From Olsenella sp. An270 (lineage in GTDB: Bacteria; Actinomycetota; Coriobacteriia; Coriobacteriales; Atopobiaceae): a stretch of 64,000 nt of DNA. Below the pieces are notes generated by a model. That model saw only the letters and a list, made by a program, of their open reading frames with translations. It was not told the origin of the DNA and made no database searches. The DNA is taken from assembly GCF_002159735.1 (NCBI RefSeq), contig NZ_NFJF01000001.1, positions 310,001-374,000 of the forward strand, in the 5' to 3' direction. Shown here piece after piece: positions 44,786 through 54,872 of the stretch. The position numbers were made by a program, and so were the translations under genes. How positions within the stretch are numbered: the stretch's first letter is position 1; every line of letters begins with the position of its first letter.

Positions 44786-45721
44786 GTGTCGGGTAAGGGA
44801 TGGTCCGTCGGAAGGGTCGCGGAGGTCGCCGGGTTCGCCCGCGCGGCAACGCGGGGTCGGGACGAGCGCATCTCCGCGCACGTCCTCGTCGACCCGGAGG
44901 CCCCTCGCCAGCTCGTCCTCGCCGTTCGCGAGGCGCTGATGCCGGTCAGGCCGACCTCGGAGGTCGTGGTCTGCCCGCTCGAGGGCGCCGTGCCCGGCGC
45001 CGAGCTGCCCGACGTCGCGATCGCGCTCGTCACGTCGCGTTCGGACACGGTCGCGATCTGTGCCTACGCCCGTGCCGGCGTGCCCGTCGCCCTCGTCGTA
45101 GAGGGCGCTCTCGAGGCCCCCGCCCTGAGCCTGGAGGAGGGTCCCGCCGCCCTCGTGGGCGTCGTTGCCGCCTCGAGCCCCGAGGCACTCCCCGACAAGC
45201 TCGCCGCGTGGCTCGCCGCCTCGACCGACAAGGAGCTCGCGCTCGCCGCGAACTTCCCCTTCTGCCGTCGCGCCGTCGTGGACCGCCTCGTCGCCCGGTG
45301 CGCCGTGGAGAACGCCGTCGTCGGCGCGATTCATCTCATACCGGGCTCGGACCTCCCCGTCATGACGGCCAAGCAGGTGAAGCTCGCGCTCGACGTCGCC
45401 GCCGCCTACGGGCGGCCGATCGAGCCCTCCCGCGCGGCCGAGGTCCTCGGCGTGGTGGGTGCCGGCCTCGGCTGGCGCGCCGTGGCCCGCGCGCTTCTCG
45501 GCGCCGTCCCCGGGCTGGGGACGGTACTTCGCGCCGGCGTCGCCTACGCGGGCACCATGATGACCGGAAGCGCGCTCAGGCTGCGCTTCGAGGCCCCCGG
45601 CGCGCCCGCGTCCCCCGACGTCGACGGCCGCGTCGCCCCGGCGGCCCCCGTGCTGGCCGGCGCGCCGCGCGCGGACGCCCCCGACGACGGCTACGTCACC
45701 GTTGGCGGTGGGTGCCGATGA
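44786..45721 (+). CDS. DUF697-domain protein
   Basis: A 311-aa protein. Residues ~190-255 match the DUF697 pattern (TAKQVKLALDVAAAYGRPIEP, AEVLGVVGAGLGWRAVARALLGAVPGLGTVLRAGVAYAGT), a membrane-associated domain often attached to Era-like GTPases. No G-domain motifs (P-loop, NKxD) are visible. The N-terminal half has a short Rossmann-like stretch (VAICAYARAGVPVALVVEG). Start GTG 44786 follows GGGAGA. The stop overlaps the radical-SAM start (ATGA), so the product probably works with, or is coupled in dose to, that enzyme. Function unknown. Confidence 0.75.
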   Translation: MSGKGWSVGRVAEVAGFARAATRGRDERISAHVLVDPEAPRQLVLAVREALMPVRPTSEVVVCPLEGAVPGAELPDVAIALVTSRSDTVAICAYARAGVPVALVVEGALEAPALSLEEGPAALVGVVAASSPEALPDKLAAWLAASTDKELALAANFPFCRRAVVDRLVARCAVENAVVGAIHLIPGSDLPVMTAKQVKLALDVAAAYGRPIEPSRAAEVLGVVGAGLGWRAVARALLGAVPGLGTVLRAGVAYAGTMMTGSALRLRFEAPGAPASPDVDGRVAPAAPVLAGAPRADAPDDGYVTVGGGCR

Positions 45722-47595
45722 GGGTCGAGCGGGAGAACCTCTTTCACCTGGTCGAGCCTCTCCTGTCCCGCGTCGAGCACCCCGCGCGCTACCTCGACCA
45801 CGAATGGGGCGCGTGCGAGGAGCAGGACGGGCCGTTCCACCTGTGCATGGTCTATGCCGACGTCTACGAGATCGGGCAGCCCAACCTCGGCGTCGCGATC
45901 CTCTACAACCAGGTGAACGCCCAGGAGGGCATGAGCTGCGAGCGGTGCTACCTCCCCTGGAAGGACGTGTCCGAGCTCATGCGCGAGAAGGGCGTGCCGC
46001 TGCTCTCGCTCGAGGGCGCGGCTCCGCTCGCCTCGTTCGACGCCGTCGGGTTCACCCTCGCTCACGAGCTCATCGCCACCAACGTCCTCGAGGCGCTCGA
46101 CCTCGCGGGGATTCCCCTCACCTCCTCGGAGCGGGACGAGGACGACCCGGTCATCCTCGGCGGCGGACCCTCCGCGTGGAACTGCGAGCCCCTGGCCGAG
46201 GTCTTCGACGCCGTGCTGCTCGGCGACGGCGAGGAGTCCATCGTCGAGGTGTGCTCCTGCATCCGTGACGCGCGTGCCGAGGGCGTCTCGCGCGCCGAGC
46301 TGCTCCGACGGCTCGTCGGAGTCCCCGGCACCTACGTTCCCTCCCTCTACGAGGTCGTCGTCGACGAGTCCTCGACGCGCTGGGGCTACGCGGTCCCCAG
46401 GGCGGGGGAGGGAGCGCCCGAGGTCGTGCACAAGCGCTGCGTGCCCGACTTCGCCGCGACCCCCGCGCTCGCCCAGAAGATCGTGCCCTACGCTGGCATC
46501 GTCCAGGACCGCATGTCGATCGAGGTGCTGCGCGGCTGCGCCCGCGGATGCCGCTTCTGCCAGGCGGGCATGACCTACCGCCCCGTCCGCGAGCGCCCCG
46601 CCGAGCAGGTGGTCTCCTGCGGGGTGGAGGGGCTCCTCGCCAGCGGGCACAACGAGATCTCCCTCTCGTCCCTCTCCACGACCGACCACTCTCAGTGCGA
46701 GCAGATCCTGCACGGCCTCAACTCCGCCCTCGAGGGGAGGGGCGTGCGCGTCTCGATCCCCTCGCAGCGTCTCGACTCGTTCGGGGTCGACATGGCGGCC
46801 GCCGTCGCCGGCGCGCGGCGCGGTGGCCTCACCTTCGCGCCCGAGGCCGGCAGCCAGCGGCTGCGCGACGTCATCAACAAGAACGTCTCCGAGGAGGACG
46901 TCGAGTGGGCGGCGAGAAACGCCTTCGAGGCCGGCTGGCGCAGGATGAAGCTCTACTTCATGATGGGCCTCCCGACCGAGACCGACGAGGACGTCATCGG
47001 GATCGCGAGGCTGGCCGAGCGCGTGCTGGAGATCGGTCGCGAGGTGGTGGGCCGCGGCGTCAAGAGCGGCGTGTCGGTCTCCATCTCGGTCGCCGTGCTC
47101 GTGCCCAAGGCGTACACGCCGTTCCAGTGGTGCGGGCAGCTCGAGCCCGACGAGGTCCGCAGGCGCCAGCAGCTCCTGCTGCATGAGGTCCGCGACCGCG
47201 CCATCAGGGTCTCGTACCACGACGCCGACGTCTCGCTGGTCGAGGGCGCGCTCTCGAGGATGGGTCGCGCGGGCTTCTCGCTCGTGCGCCGTGCCTGGGA
47301 GCTCGGCTGCAGGTTCGATGCGTGGTCCAGCGAGTTCAGGTTCGACCTCTGGCTCCGGGCCGCGGGCGAGTGTGGGTTCGACCTCGCCGACGTGGCCTGC
47401 GAGGAGCTCCCGCTCTCAGCGCGCCTGCCCTGGGACCACACCTCGCCCGGCGTGGGGAAGGGGTTCCTCCAGCGCGAGTGGCTCAGGGCCGTGGAGGGCG
47501 TCACCACGCCCGACTGCACTCGCACGAGCTGCACCGGCTGCGGCGTCTGTCCGACGCTCGGCGTCTCCAACGTCATCTGGGGGGAGCGCTCATGA
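45718..47595 (+). CDS. TIGR03960-family B12-binding-like radical SAM protein
   Basis: A 625-aa radical SAM enzyme of the family encoded beside DUF2344 proteins. The N-terminal ~230 residues form a B12-binding-like fold (CMVYADVYEIGQPNLGVAILY, DPVILGGGPSAWNCEPLAEVFDAVLLGDGEE). The SAM domain has the CxxxCxxC cluster at Cys274, Cys278 and Cys281 (RGCARGCRFCQAG) and TFAPEAGSQRLRDVINKN. The C-terminus adds CTRTSCTGCGVC, likely a further Fe-S site. It overlaps DUF2344 (ATGA). The substrate is unknown. Confidence 0.9.
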   Translation: MRVERENLFHLVEPLLSRVEHPARYLDHEWGACEEQDGPFHLCMVYADVYEIGQPNLGVAILYNQVNAQEGMSCERCYLPWKDVSELMREKGVPLLSLEGAAPLASFDAVGFTLAHELIATNVLEALDLAGIPLTSSERDEDDPVILGGGPSAWNCEPLAEVFDAVLLGDGEESIVEVCSCIRDARAEGVSRAELLRRLVGVPGTYVPSLYEVVVDESSTRWGYAVPRAGEGAPEVVHKRCVPDFAATPALAQKIVPYAGIVQDRMSIEVLRGCARGCRFCQAGMTYRPVRERPAEQVVSCGVEGLLASGHNEISLSSLSTTDHSQCEQILHGLNSALEGRGVRVSIPSQRLDSFGVDMAAAVAGARRGGLTFAPEAGSQRLRDVINKNVSEEDVEWAARNAFEAGWRRMKLYFMMGLPTETDEDVIGIARLAERVLEIGREVVGRGVKSGVSVSISVAVLVPKAYTPFQWCGQLEPDEVRRRQQLLLHEVRDRAIRVSYHDADVSLVEGALSRMGRAGFSLVRRAWELGCRFDAWSSEFRFDLWLRAAGECGFDLADVACEELPLSARLPWDHTSPGVGKGFLQREWLRAVEGVTTPDCTRTSCTGCGVCPTLGVSNVIWGERS

Positions 47596-48359
47596 ACCAG
47601 CCCTTTGACGCTCGGCCGCAGGACCTGCCCGTCAAGGCCGAGCTCGCCCGCCTGAGGGTCCGCTACCACAAGGACAGCAGGCTCGCCTACCTCGGTCATC
47701 TCGACCTCATCTCAACCATCGAGCGCTGCGTCCGTCGCTCCGGCCTGCCCTTCTCGATTGGCAACGGCTTCGCGCGGAGGATGCGCGTCCAGTTCTCTGG
47801 TGCGCTCCCCACCGGCACGAGCTCCTCCTGCGAGCTCTTCGACCTGCGGCTGACCGAGGAGGTGGATCCGCGCGAGGCGCTCGAGCGGCTTCGCCGGGCG
47901 ACCCCCGCGGCGCTTGCGCCCCGCGAGGCGGCCTACGTCCCCGGCCGGCTCCCCGCGCTCGAGGCGTGGCTCGACCGCTCCTCGTGGGAGGTCACGCTCG
48001 AGGGAGACGGCATCGACGCCGCCTCCGTCCTCTCGGGGATCGAGCTCGTCAGGGCCGAGGGCGTCATCACCTTCCTCCGAGGCGACAAGGAGAAGCACGT
48101 CGACGTCGCGTCCACCCTCGTGGGCGCCTCCGCCGCGAGCGGGGAGGGGAGCGGCGCGCACCTGGTCGTCGAGACGCGCTCGGGCTCCGGTGGGTCGCTG
48201 CGCCCCCAGGTCCTTCTCGACGCCGCCGTCCGGCGTGCGGGGCTGCCCTCGCCCGACGTCGTCCGCGTGCGGCGCACCGGGCAGTGGCACGAGGAAGATG
48301 GGCGTCTTGTGGAGCCTTTTGGCCCCTTTTGCACACCGGGTCCCACACCTTTATCCTGA
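47592..48359 (+). CDS. TIGR03936/DUF2344 family protein
   Basis: A 255-aa partner of the upstream radical SAM protein. The N-terminus has the family start LRVRYHKDSRLAYLGHLDLISTIERCVRRSGLPFSIGNGF. The middle and C-terminal parts are typical of DUF2344 (LFDLRLTE, SGIELVRAEGV). The start at 47592 overlaps the radical SAM stop as ATGA. In many bacteria an RNase E/G gene lies between this gene and rplU; here the next feature is the rplU promoter. The C-terminal end is variable, so its exact extent is less certain. Confidence 0.85.
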   Translation: MNQPFDARPQDLPVKAELARLRVRYHKDSRLAYLGHLDLISTIERCVRRSGLPFSIGNGFARRMRVQFSGALPTGTSSSCELFDLRLTEEVDPREALERLRRATPAALAPREAAYVPGRLPALEAWLDRSSWEVTLEGDGIDAASVLSGIELVRAEGVITFLRGDKEKHVDVASTLVGASAASGEGSGAHLVVETRSGSGGSLRPQVLLDAAVRRAGLPSPDVVRVRRTGQWHEEDGRLVEPFGPFCTPGPTPLS

Positions 48360-48438
48360 GCAAGGTCGCATGGTCCCGGCGCGGCCGGCGCCACCGTCTT
48401 TTCCCTTACGGTAAGCGCAGGTCACGGCAACTTTTGCG

Positions 48439-48467
48439 TTGACGAGCCGAGGCGGTGCTAGTAATAT
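48439..48467 (+). promoter_or_regulatory. rplU-rpmA promoter
   Basis: TTGACG (48439-48444), a 17-bp spacer and TAATAT (48462-48467) form a near-consensus housekeeping promoter, 42 bp before the rplU start. Confidence 0.85.
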
Positions 48468-48508
48468 AAGCAACTGTTGCATTCAGCCAGCAATGAAGGG
48501 TTTCGCAC

Positions 48509-48817
48509 ATGTACGCAATCGTAGCAACTGGTGGCAAGCAGTATAAGGTTGCCAAGGGCGACGTCATCGACGTCGAGAAGCTCGACGCGCAGCCTGGCGA
48601 GAAGGTCGAGCTCCCGGTCCTTCTCGTGAACGACGGCACCAAGACCATCGTTGGTTCCACCCCCCTCGAGGGCAAGACCGTCACCGCGGAGGTCGTCGAG
48701 CAGTTCAAGGGCGAGAAGGTCCTCGTCTTTAAGCTCAAGAAGCGCAAGCGCTATCACCGCGCCAACGGCCACCGTCAGAACCTGACGAAGCTCAAGGTCG
48801 TTGAGATTCCCGCGTAA
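48509..48817 (+). CDS. rplU: 50S ribosomal protein L21
   Basis: A 102-aa ribosomal protein. MYAIVATGGKQYKVAKGDVIDVEKL is the family N-terminus and KVLVFKLKKRKRYHRANGHRQNLT its rRNA-binding end. It has its own strong promoter, GAAGGG before the ATG, and rpmA 36 bp later. Confidence 0.98.
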   Translation: MYAIVATGGKQYKVAKGDVIDVEKLDAQPGEKVELPVLLVNDGTKTIVGSTPLEGKTVTAEVVEQFKGEKVLVFKLKKRKRYHRANGHRQNLTKLKVVEIPA

Positions 48818-48853
48818 CACACGTTCCTTGCTCTAGAGAAGGCAGGTCATACC

Positions 48854-49102
48854 ATGGCTCACAAGAAAGGTCTCGGCTCGTCCCGCAACGGCCGTGATTC
48901 CCAGGCCCAGCGCCTCGGCACCAAGCGTTACGGCGGCCAGTTCGTGAAGGCCGGCGAGATTCTCGTCCGTCAGCGCGGCACCCACATCCACCCGGGTGAC
49001 AACGTCGGCATCGGCAAGGACGACACGCTGTTCGCCCTCACCGCCGGCACCGTCGAGTTCACCAAGGGCGTCAAGCACCGCGTTCACGTCCGCGAGGCGT
49101 AA
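48854..49102 (+). CDS. rpmA: 50S ribosomal protein L27
   Basis: An 82-aa protein starting [22 protein letters not shown], followed by [23 protein letters not shown]. The N-terminus begins directly with AHKKG and lacks the extra leader that Firmicutes L27 remove by protease. A terminator follows 25 bp after the stop. Confidence 0.98.
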   Translation: MAHKKGLGSSRNGRDSQAQRLGTKRYGGQFVKAGEILVRQRGTHIHPGDNVGIGKDDTLFALTAGTVEFTKGVKHRVHVREA

Positions 49103-49127
49103 GTCTCGACTGACATTTGCACCCGAG

Positions 49128-49159
49128 CGGCCCCGGCTCTTTGACCGGGGCCGTTTCTT
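49128..49159 (+). terminator. Terminator of rplU-rpmA
   Basis: A perfect 9-bp stem CGGCCCCGG with CCGGGGCCG (49128-49136, 49145-49153), an 8-nt loop, then TTTCTT. Confidence 0.9.
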
Positions 49160-49211
49160 GTGTCGCGCCGGCGCGTCCGTTGGACGCGTTGTCGCAGTTG
49201 CCGTACCATGA

Positions 49212-50639
<1,428 letters not shown>

Positions 50640-51752
50640 GTGTCCACCGTCAGCCTCGTCGTCGTCAAGATCGGCTCATCGACGCTGGTCGACGCCGACG
50701 GCAGCCTCGACCGCGACTTCATCCGCTCGCTCTGCGACCAGGTCTCCCGCCTCGTCTCGGAGGGCACCCGCGTCGTCATCGTATCGTCCGGTGCGGCGGC
50801 GGCCGGCAGGGACGTGCTCGGCTTCTCCGGGCGCCCCACCGACATGCCCACGCTCCAGGCCTGCGCCTCGGCAGGCCAGGCCCGCCTCACCCAGGCCTAT
50901 GCCGACGTCCTCGCCGAGCGCGGGATACCGTGCGGGCAGGTCCTTCTCACCAGGCGTGACGTCATGGACCGCGATGCCTTCCTCAACGCGCGGACCACGC
51001 TTGGCCGCCTCATCGACCTTGGCGCGGTCCCCGTCGTGAACGAGAACGACACCGTGTCGACCGCCGAGTTCGCCTTTGGCGACAACGACATGCTCGGCGC
51101 CCTCGTCTCGGCGCTCGTGGGTGCCGACCTCTACGTCATCTGCTCGGACGTCGACGGGCTCTACACCGCAAACCCGCAGGAGGACCCCAAGGCGACGCTC
51201 ATCGAGCGCGTCGAGGAGGTCGACCAGCGGCTCACCGCGCTCGCCGGCGGCGCCGGGACGTCCTTCGGGACCGGCGGCATGTCCTCGAAGCTCCGCGCCG
51301 CCCGCGCGATGCTCGCGGCCGGCATCCCGACGGTCATCTGCCGCGGTCGCCGGCCTGACGTCCTTCTCGACGTGGTGGCGGGCAAGGGGATTGGCACGCG
51401 GTTCGAGGCCCCGAAGGGTGCCCCGCACGAGGGCGGCCGCAAGCTCTGGATAGGCCTCGCCGAGGTCCCGCGCGGCACGATCTCGCTCGACGAGGGGGCG
51501 ACCAGCGCCGTGCTCGAGAGGGGCGCATCCATCCTCCCCGTCGGCGTCGTTGCGGTGAGCGGCTCCTTCGCCCCCGGCGACGTCGTCAACGTGCGGGCGA
51601 GCTCCGGTGACGTGGTCGGTCGCGGCGTCGTCCGCTACTCGTCCGAGGACATGAGCAGGGTTCGCGGCATCAAGCTCGACGTGATCGCGCGCTTCCTCGG
51701 CCCGGACCGGGCGCAGCCCGCGGTGCACAGGGACGACCTTCTCGTCTTCTAG
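50640..51752 (+). CDS. proB: Glutamate 5-kinase
   Basis: First step of proline synthesis, ATP-dependent phosphorylation of glutamate. The 370-aa protein has the amino-acid-kinase domain (VVVKIGSSTLVDADG, VIVSSGAAAAGR, NENDTVSTAEFAFGDNDMLGALVSALVGADLYVICSDVDGLYT, GTGGMSSKLRAARAM) and a C-terminal PUA domain (~270-350). GTG 50640 abuts the obg stop, with AGGAG inside the obg end. proA follows 74 bp downstream. Proline feedback is expected from the family. Confidence 0.96.
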   Translation: MSTVSLVVVKIGSSTLVDADGSLDRDFIRSLCDQVSRLVSEGTRVVIVSSGAAAAGRDVLGFSGRPTDMPTLQACASAGQARLTQAYADVLAERGIPCGQVLLTRRDVMDRDAFLNARTTLGRLIDLGAVPVVNENDTVSTAEFAFGDNDMLGALVSALVGADLYVICSDVDGLYTANPQEDPKATLIERVEEVDQRLTALAGGAGTSFGTGGMSSKLRAARAMLAAGIPTVICRGRRPDVLLDVVAGKGIGTRFEAPKGAPHEGGRKLWIGLAEVPRGTISLDEGATSAVLERGASILPVGVVAVSGSFAPGDVVNVRASSGDVVGRGVVRYSSEDMSRVRGIKLDVIARFLGPDRAQPAVHRDDLLVF

Positions 51753-51826
51753 CGCCTGCCGGCGTCCCGAGCCGTCCCGGGCGTTTCTCGGTTATCCTCT
51801 TAGTACGCCCGAGGAAGGAGAGACCC

Positions 51827-53095
51827 ATGTCTGAGGCAAGGGACAAGGCGACGCTGGCCCGTGCGGCCGCGCCCTCGCTCGCGCGAGCTCCGCGGTCGGT
51901 CCGCGACGAGGCCCTGCGGCGAGCGGCGGAGCGCATACGCTCCTCCGTCGACGACATCGTCGCCGCCAACGCGCTCGACCTCGAGAGGGCCCGCGTCGCG
52001 GGCATGAGCCTCCCTCTGCAGGACCGTCTCATGCTCGACGCCGGCCGCATCGGCCAGATCGCGGACTCCCTCGACGACATCGCGAGGCAGGAGGACCCGC
52101 TCGGCCGCGTCCTCGGCGGCTCTACGCTCTCGAACGGCCTGCGCATCGAGCGCCTCAGCGTCCCGCTCGGCGTGGTCGCCATGATCTACGAGGCCCGTCC
52201 CAACGTCACCGCCGATGCGTTCGGGCTCTGCGTCCGCTCCGGAAACGCCTGCGTCCTCAAGGGCGGCTCCGCCGCGCGCGAGTCGTGCCTGGCCATCGCC
52301 GGGCTCTGCCGCCTCGCCCTCTCCGACGCCGGCCTGCCCGCCGACGCGCTCCAGTACGTCGACGACGACGCCGCGCACACGCAGACGACCGAGCTCCTCG
52401 AGGCGACCGGTCTCGTTGACGTTCTCATCCCGCGGGGAGGGGCGGCTCTCATCCGCGCCTGCGTCGAGGGGGCCAAGGTTCCCGTCATCGAGACCGGGAC
52501 CGGCAACTGTCACGTCTACGTCCACGAGAGCGCCGACTTCGAGAAGGCCCGCTCCATCGTCATGAACGCCAAGACGCAGCGCGTGGGCGTGTGCAACGCG
52601 TGCGAGTCGCTGCTCGTCGACCGTGCGATCGCCCCCTCCTTCCTGCCGCAGATGATCTCCGAGCTCGTCGGTGCCGGGGTCGTCGTCCACGCCGACGAGG
52701 AGACGCGCGCGGCCCTCGCCGGACAGGCGGAGCTCCTCTCGCGCCTCGTTGACGCGACCGACGACGACTGGGGGCGAGAGTACCTCGCGCTCGAGATCAG
52801 CTGCCGCGTTGTCTCGGGCGTCGACGAGGCGATCCAACACATCAACACCTACGGCACGGGTCACTCAGAGGCGATCGTCGCCGACTCCTACGCCGCATGC
52901 GAGGCCTTCCTCGCCGGCGTCGACGCGGCCGTGGTCTACGCAAACGCCTCGACTCGGTTCACCGACGGGGGCGTGTTCGGGCTCGGGGCAGAGATCGGCA
53001 TCTCCACGCAGAAGCTCCACGCCCGCGGGCCGATGGGGGCGGCCGCGCTCACCACCACCAAGTGGGTCGCGCGCGGGGAGGGGCAGGTCCGATGA
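51827..53095 (+). CDS. proA: Glutamate-5-semialdehyde dehydrogenase (gamma-glutamyl phosphate reductase)
   Basis: Second proline step: NADPH-dependent reduction of gamma-glutamyl phosphate. The 422 residues show the ALDH fold with PLGVVAMIYEARPNVTADAFGLC, the nucleotide-binding LKGGSAARES, the catalytic Cys in QRVGVCNACESLLV, and RFTDGGVFGLGAEIGISTQKLHARGP. AAGGAGAG precedes the ATG. The stop overlaps nadD (ATGA). Confidence 0.96.
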   Translation: MSEARDKATLARAAAPSLARAPRSVRDEALRRAAERIRSSVDDIVAANALDLERARVAGMSLPLQDRLMLDAGRIGQIADSLDDIARQEDPLGRVLGGSTLSNGLRIERLSVPLGVVAMIYEARPNVTADAFGLCVRSGNACVLKGGSAARESCLAIAGLCRLALSDAGLPADALQYVDDDAAHTQTTELLEATGLVDVLIPRGGAALIRACVEGAKVPVIETGTGNCHVYVHESADFEKARSIVMNAKTQRVGVCNACESLLVDRAIAPSFLPQMISELVGAGVVVHADEETRAALAGQAELLSRLVDATDDDWGREYLALEISCRVVSGVDEAIQHINTYGTGHSEAIVADSYAACEAFLAGVDAAVVYANASTRFTDGGVFGLGAEIGISTQKLHARGPMGAAALTTTKWVARGEGQVR

Positions 53096-53799
53096 CGGTC
53101 GACGTCGCCCGCCTGCGCGAGAGGGACCTGCCGGTCCTCGGCTCCGACGAGGGTCGCACGTACCGCCTCGGCATCATGGGCGGCACCTTCGACCCCATCC
53201 ACAACGGCCATCTCGTCGCCGCCGAGCAGGCGTTCGACGACCTCAAGCTCGACCTCGTGGTCTTCATGCCCGCCGGGCGGCCCGCCTTCAAGCAGGACCA
53301 GCGCGTCACCTCGGGCGAGGAGCGCTTCGCCATGACGCTCCTCGCGACCGCCGACAACCCGCACTTCGTCGCCTCGCGGTTCGAGATCGACCGCGAGGGC
53401 GTCACCTACACCGCCGACACGCTGAGGCTCCTGCGCGAGCTCTATCCCGACAACGTCGAGTTCTACTTCATCACCGGCGCCGACGCCATCACAGAGATCG
53501 TCTCCTGGCGCGACGCCGCCGACATCGCCCGTCTCGCCCATCTCGTCGCGGCGACGCGACCCGGCTACGACCTCGACCGCGCCTGGGACGCGATCGCGGC
53601 GTCCGGGCTCGACTTCGACGTGACCTACCTCTCCGTCCCCGCGCTCGCCATCTCCTCGAGCTACCTGAGGGAGCGCGTCGAGGCGGGCCAGAGCCTTCGC
53701 TACCTCACGCCCGACCAGGTGACCGGCTATCTTCACAAGCACGGCCTCTACGGGGCCTCCCGCAGTCGATACGGGCACACCGGCGAGGTGGTCGCCTGA
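53092..53799 (+). CDS. nadD: Nicotinate-nucleotide adenylyltransferase
   Basis: Adenylates nicotinate mononucleotide in NAD synthesis. The 235-aa protein has the nucleotidyltransferase motif GIMGGTFDPIHNGHLVAAEQA and PAGRPAFKQ. FYFITGADAITEIVSWRD and the second motif ISSSYLRERVEAGQSLRYLTP complete it. The N-terminal ~25 residues before the first strand are longer than usual. ATG 53092 overlaps the proA stop; the stop shares a base with yqeK. Confidence 0.95.
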   Translation: MTVDVARLRERDLPVLGSDEGRTYRLGIMGGTFDPIHNGHLVAAEQAFDDLKLDLVVFMPAGRPAFKQDQRVTSGEERFAMTLLATADNPHFVASRFEIDREGVTYTADTLRLLRELYPDNVEFYFITGADAITEIVSWRDAADIARLAHLVAATRPGYDLDRAWDAIAASGLDFDVTYLSVPALAISSSYLRERVEAGQSLRYLTPDQVTGYLHKHGLYGASRSRYGHTGEVVA

Positions 53800-54467
53800 T
53801 GGCGAAGAAGAAGGGGAAGGCGCGCGAGAAGGCCAAGGCTCGCCTCAAGGTGAGCTACTCGCCCGAGCAGCAGGTCATTCTCGCCCGACTCACGTCTGAC
53901 GTGACGGAGCATCTCGCCGACAAGCCCCGTCGTCTCGCGCACTCCCTCTCCGTCGCCAAGACGGCCGAGCGTCTCGCCCTGATGTACGGCGTGGACCCCT
54001 TCCTGGCTCGCGCCGCGGGCCTGCTGCACGACTGGGAGAAGGCCTGCTCTGCATCCGAGCAGCTCGCCCATGCGCGGGAGCTGGGCATCGACCTCGGCGT
54101 CGAGCTCGAGCTCGTGCACTCGGTCCTCCACGGGATGATTGCCGCCCGCGTCCTGCCGAGCCGCTATCCCGAGCTTCCGCCGTCGGTGTGGCACGCCGTG
54201 GCGGTGCACACGTCCGCCGCCGCCGACATGGGGCCGCTCGACGAGGTCATATTCGTCGCCGACGGCATCGAGCCGCTCCGACCCGACACGCCCGGCATCG
54301 AGCGGCTGCGCTCGCTCGTGGGCGAGGTCTCGCTCGACGACCTCTTCTGGGAGTCGTTCGTCGGCGGGATCATATACGTTCTCGAAGGGGGAAGATACCT
54401 CTACCCCGGGACCATCGACGTCTACAACTCCCTCGCGGCGCGGCGCGCCGAGAGGGCACGCGACTAA
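53799..54467 (+). CDS. yqeK: YqeK-family HD-domain Ap4A hydrolase
   Basis: HD-domain enzyme. The family hydrolyses diadenosine tetraphosphate symmetrically to two ADP. The 222-aa protein begins with a Lys/Ala-rich tail (~25 residues). It then has the HD core: RLAHSLSVAKTAERLA (first His), AGLLHDWEKA (HD), VLHGMIAARVLP, HAVAVHTSAAADM and FVADGIEPLRPDTPG. It overlaps the nadD stop by one base (TGATG), and rsfS follows 10 bp later. The nadD-yqeK-rsfS order is the common one. Confidence 0.9.
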   Translation: MAKKKGKAREKAKARLKVSYSPEQQVILARLTSDVTEHLADKPRRLAHSLSVAKTAERLALMYGVDPFLARAAGLLHDWEKACSASEQLAHARELGIDLGVELELVHSVLHGMIAARVLPSRYPELPPSVWHAVAVHTSAAADMGPLDEVIFVADGIEPLRPDTPGIERLRSLVGEVSLDDLFWESFVGGIIYVLEGGRYLYPGTIDVYNSLAARRAERARD

Positions 54468-54477
54468 GGAGACTTGC

Positions 54478-54837
54478 ATGACCGTAACCCCGCTCGAGCT
54501 GGCCAAGGTCGCTGCGCTCGCCGCCGACTCGAAGAAGGCCGCCGACATCGCGCTTCTCGACCTCTCGCCGATGACCGACGTCTGCGACTACTTCCTCATC
54601 TGCTCGGGTGAGAACGCGCGACAGGTCGACGCCATCGTGGACGAGGTTCGCGAGAAGGTGAGCGCCAACTGCGGCATCTCGCCGATCTCCTGCGAGGGCC
54701 GCGAGGGCCTCTCGTGGGTCCTCGTGGACTACGGCTCGGTCGTCGTCCACGTGTTCCGCCGCGAGACCAGGGAGTTCTACCGACTCGAGGCCCTCTGGGC
54801 GGACGCGCCGCGCGTCGAGCTCGGGCTCGAGGGCTGA
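54478..54837 (+). CDS. rsfS: Ribosome silencing factor RsfS
   Basis: A 119-aa DUF143-family protein that binds L14 and blocks subunit joining in starvation. ALLDLSPMTDVCDYFLICSGENARQVDAI and the C-terminal WVLVDYGSVVVHVFRRETREFYRLEALWADA are diagnostic. AAGGAG sits eight bases upstream. Last gene of the obg-proB-proA-nadD-yqeK-rsfS run. Confidence 0.95.
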   Translation: MTVTPLELAKVAALAADSKKAADIALLDLSPMTDVCDYFLICSGENARQVDAIVDEVREKVSANCGISPISCEGREGLSWVLVDYGSVVVHVFRRETREFYRLEALWADAPRVELGLEG

Positions 54838-54860
54838 GGCGGGGCACGACCCGCTCGAAC

Positions 54861-54866
54861 TATACT
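54861..54866 (+). promoter_or_regulatory. dinB -10 box, leaderless start
   Basis: TATACT ends six bases before the dinB ATG at 54873, so transcription should begin at or next to the start codon. CGAAC (54856-54860) directly before it matches one half of the Gram-positive LexA box; the second half (CTGGTC) is poor. No Shine-Dalgarno precedes dinB. Confidence 0.55.
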
Positions 54867-54872
54867 GGTCCC

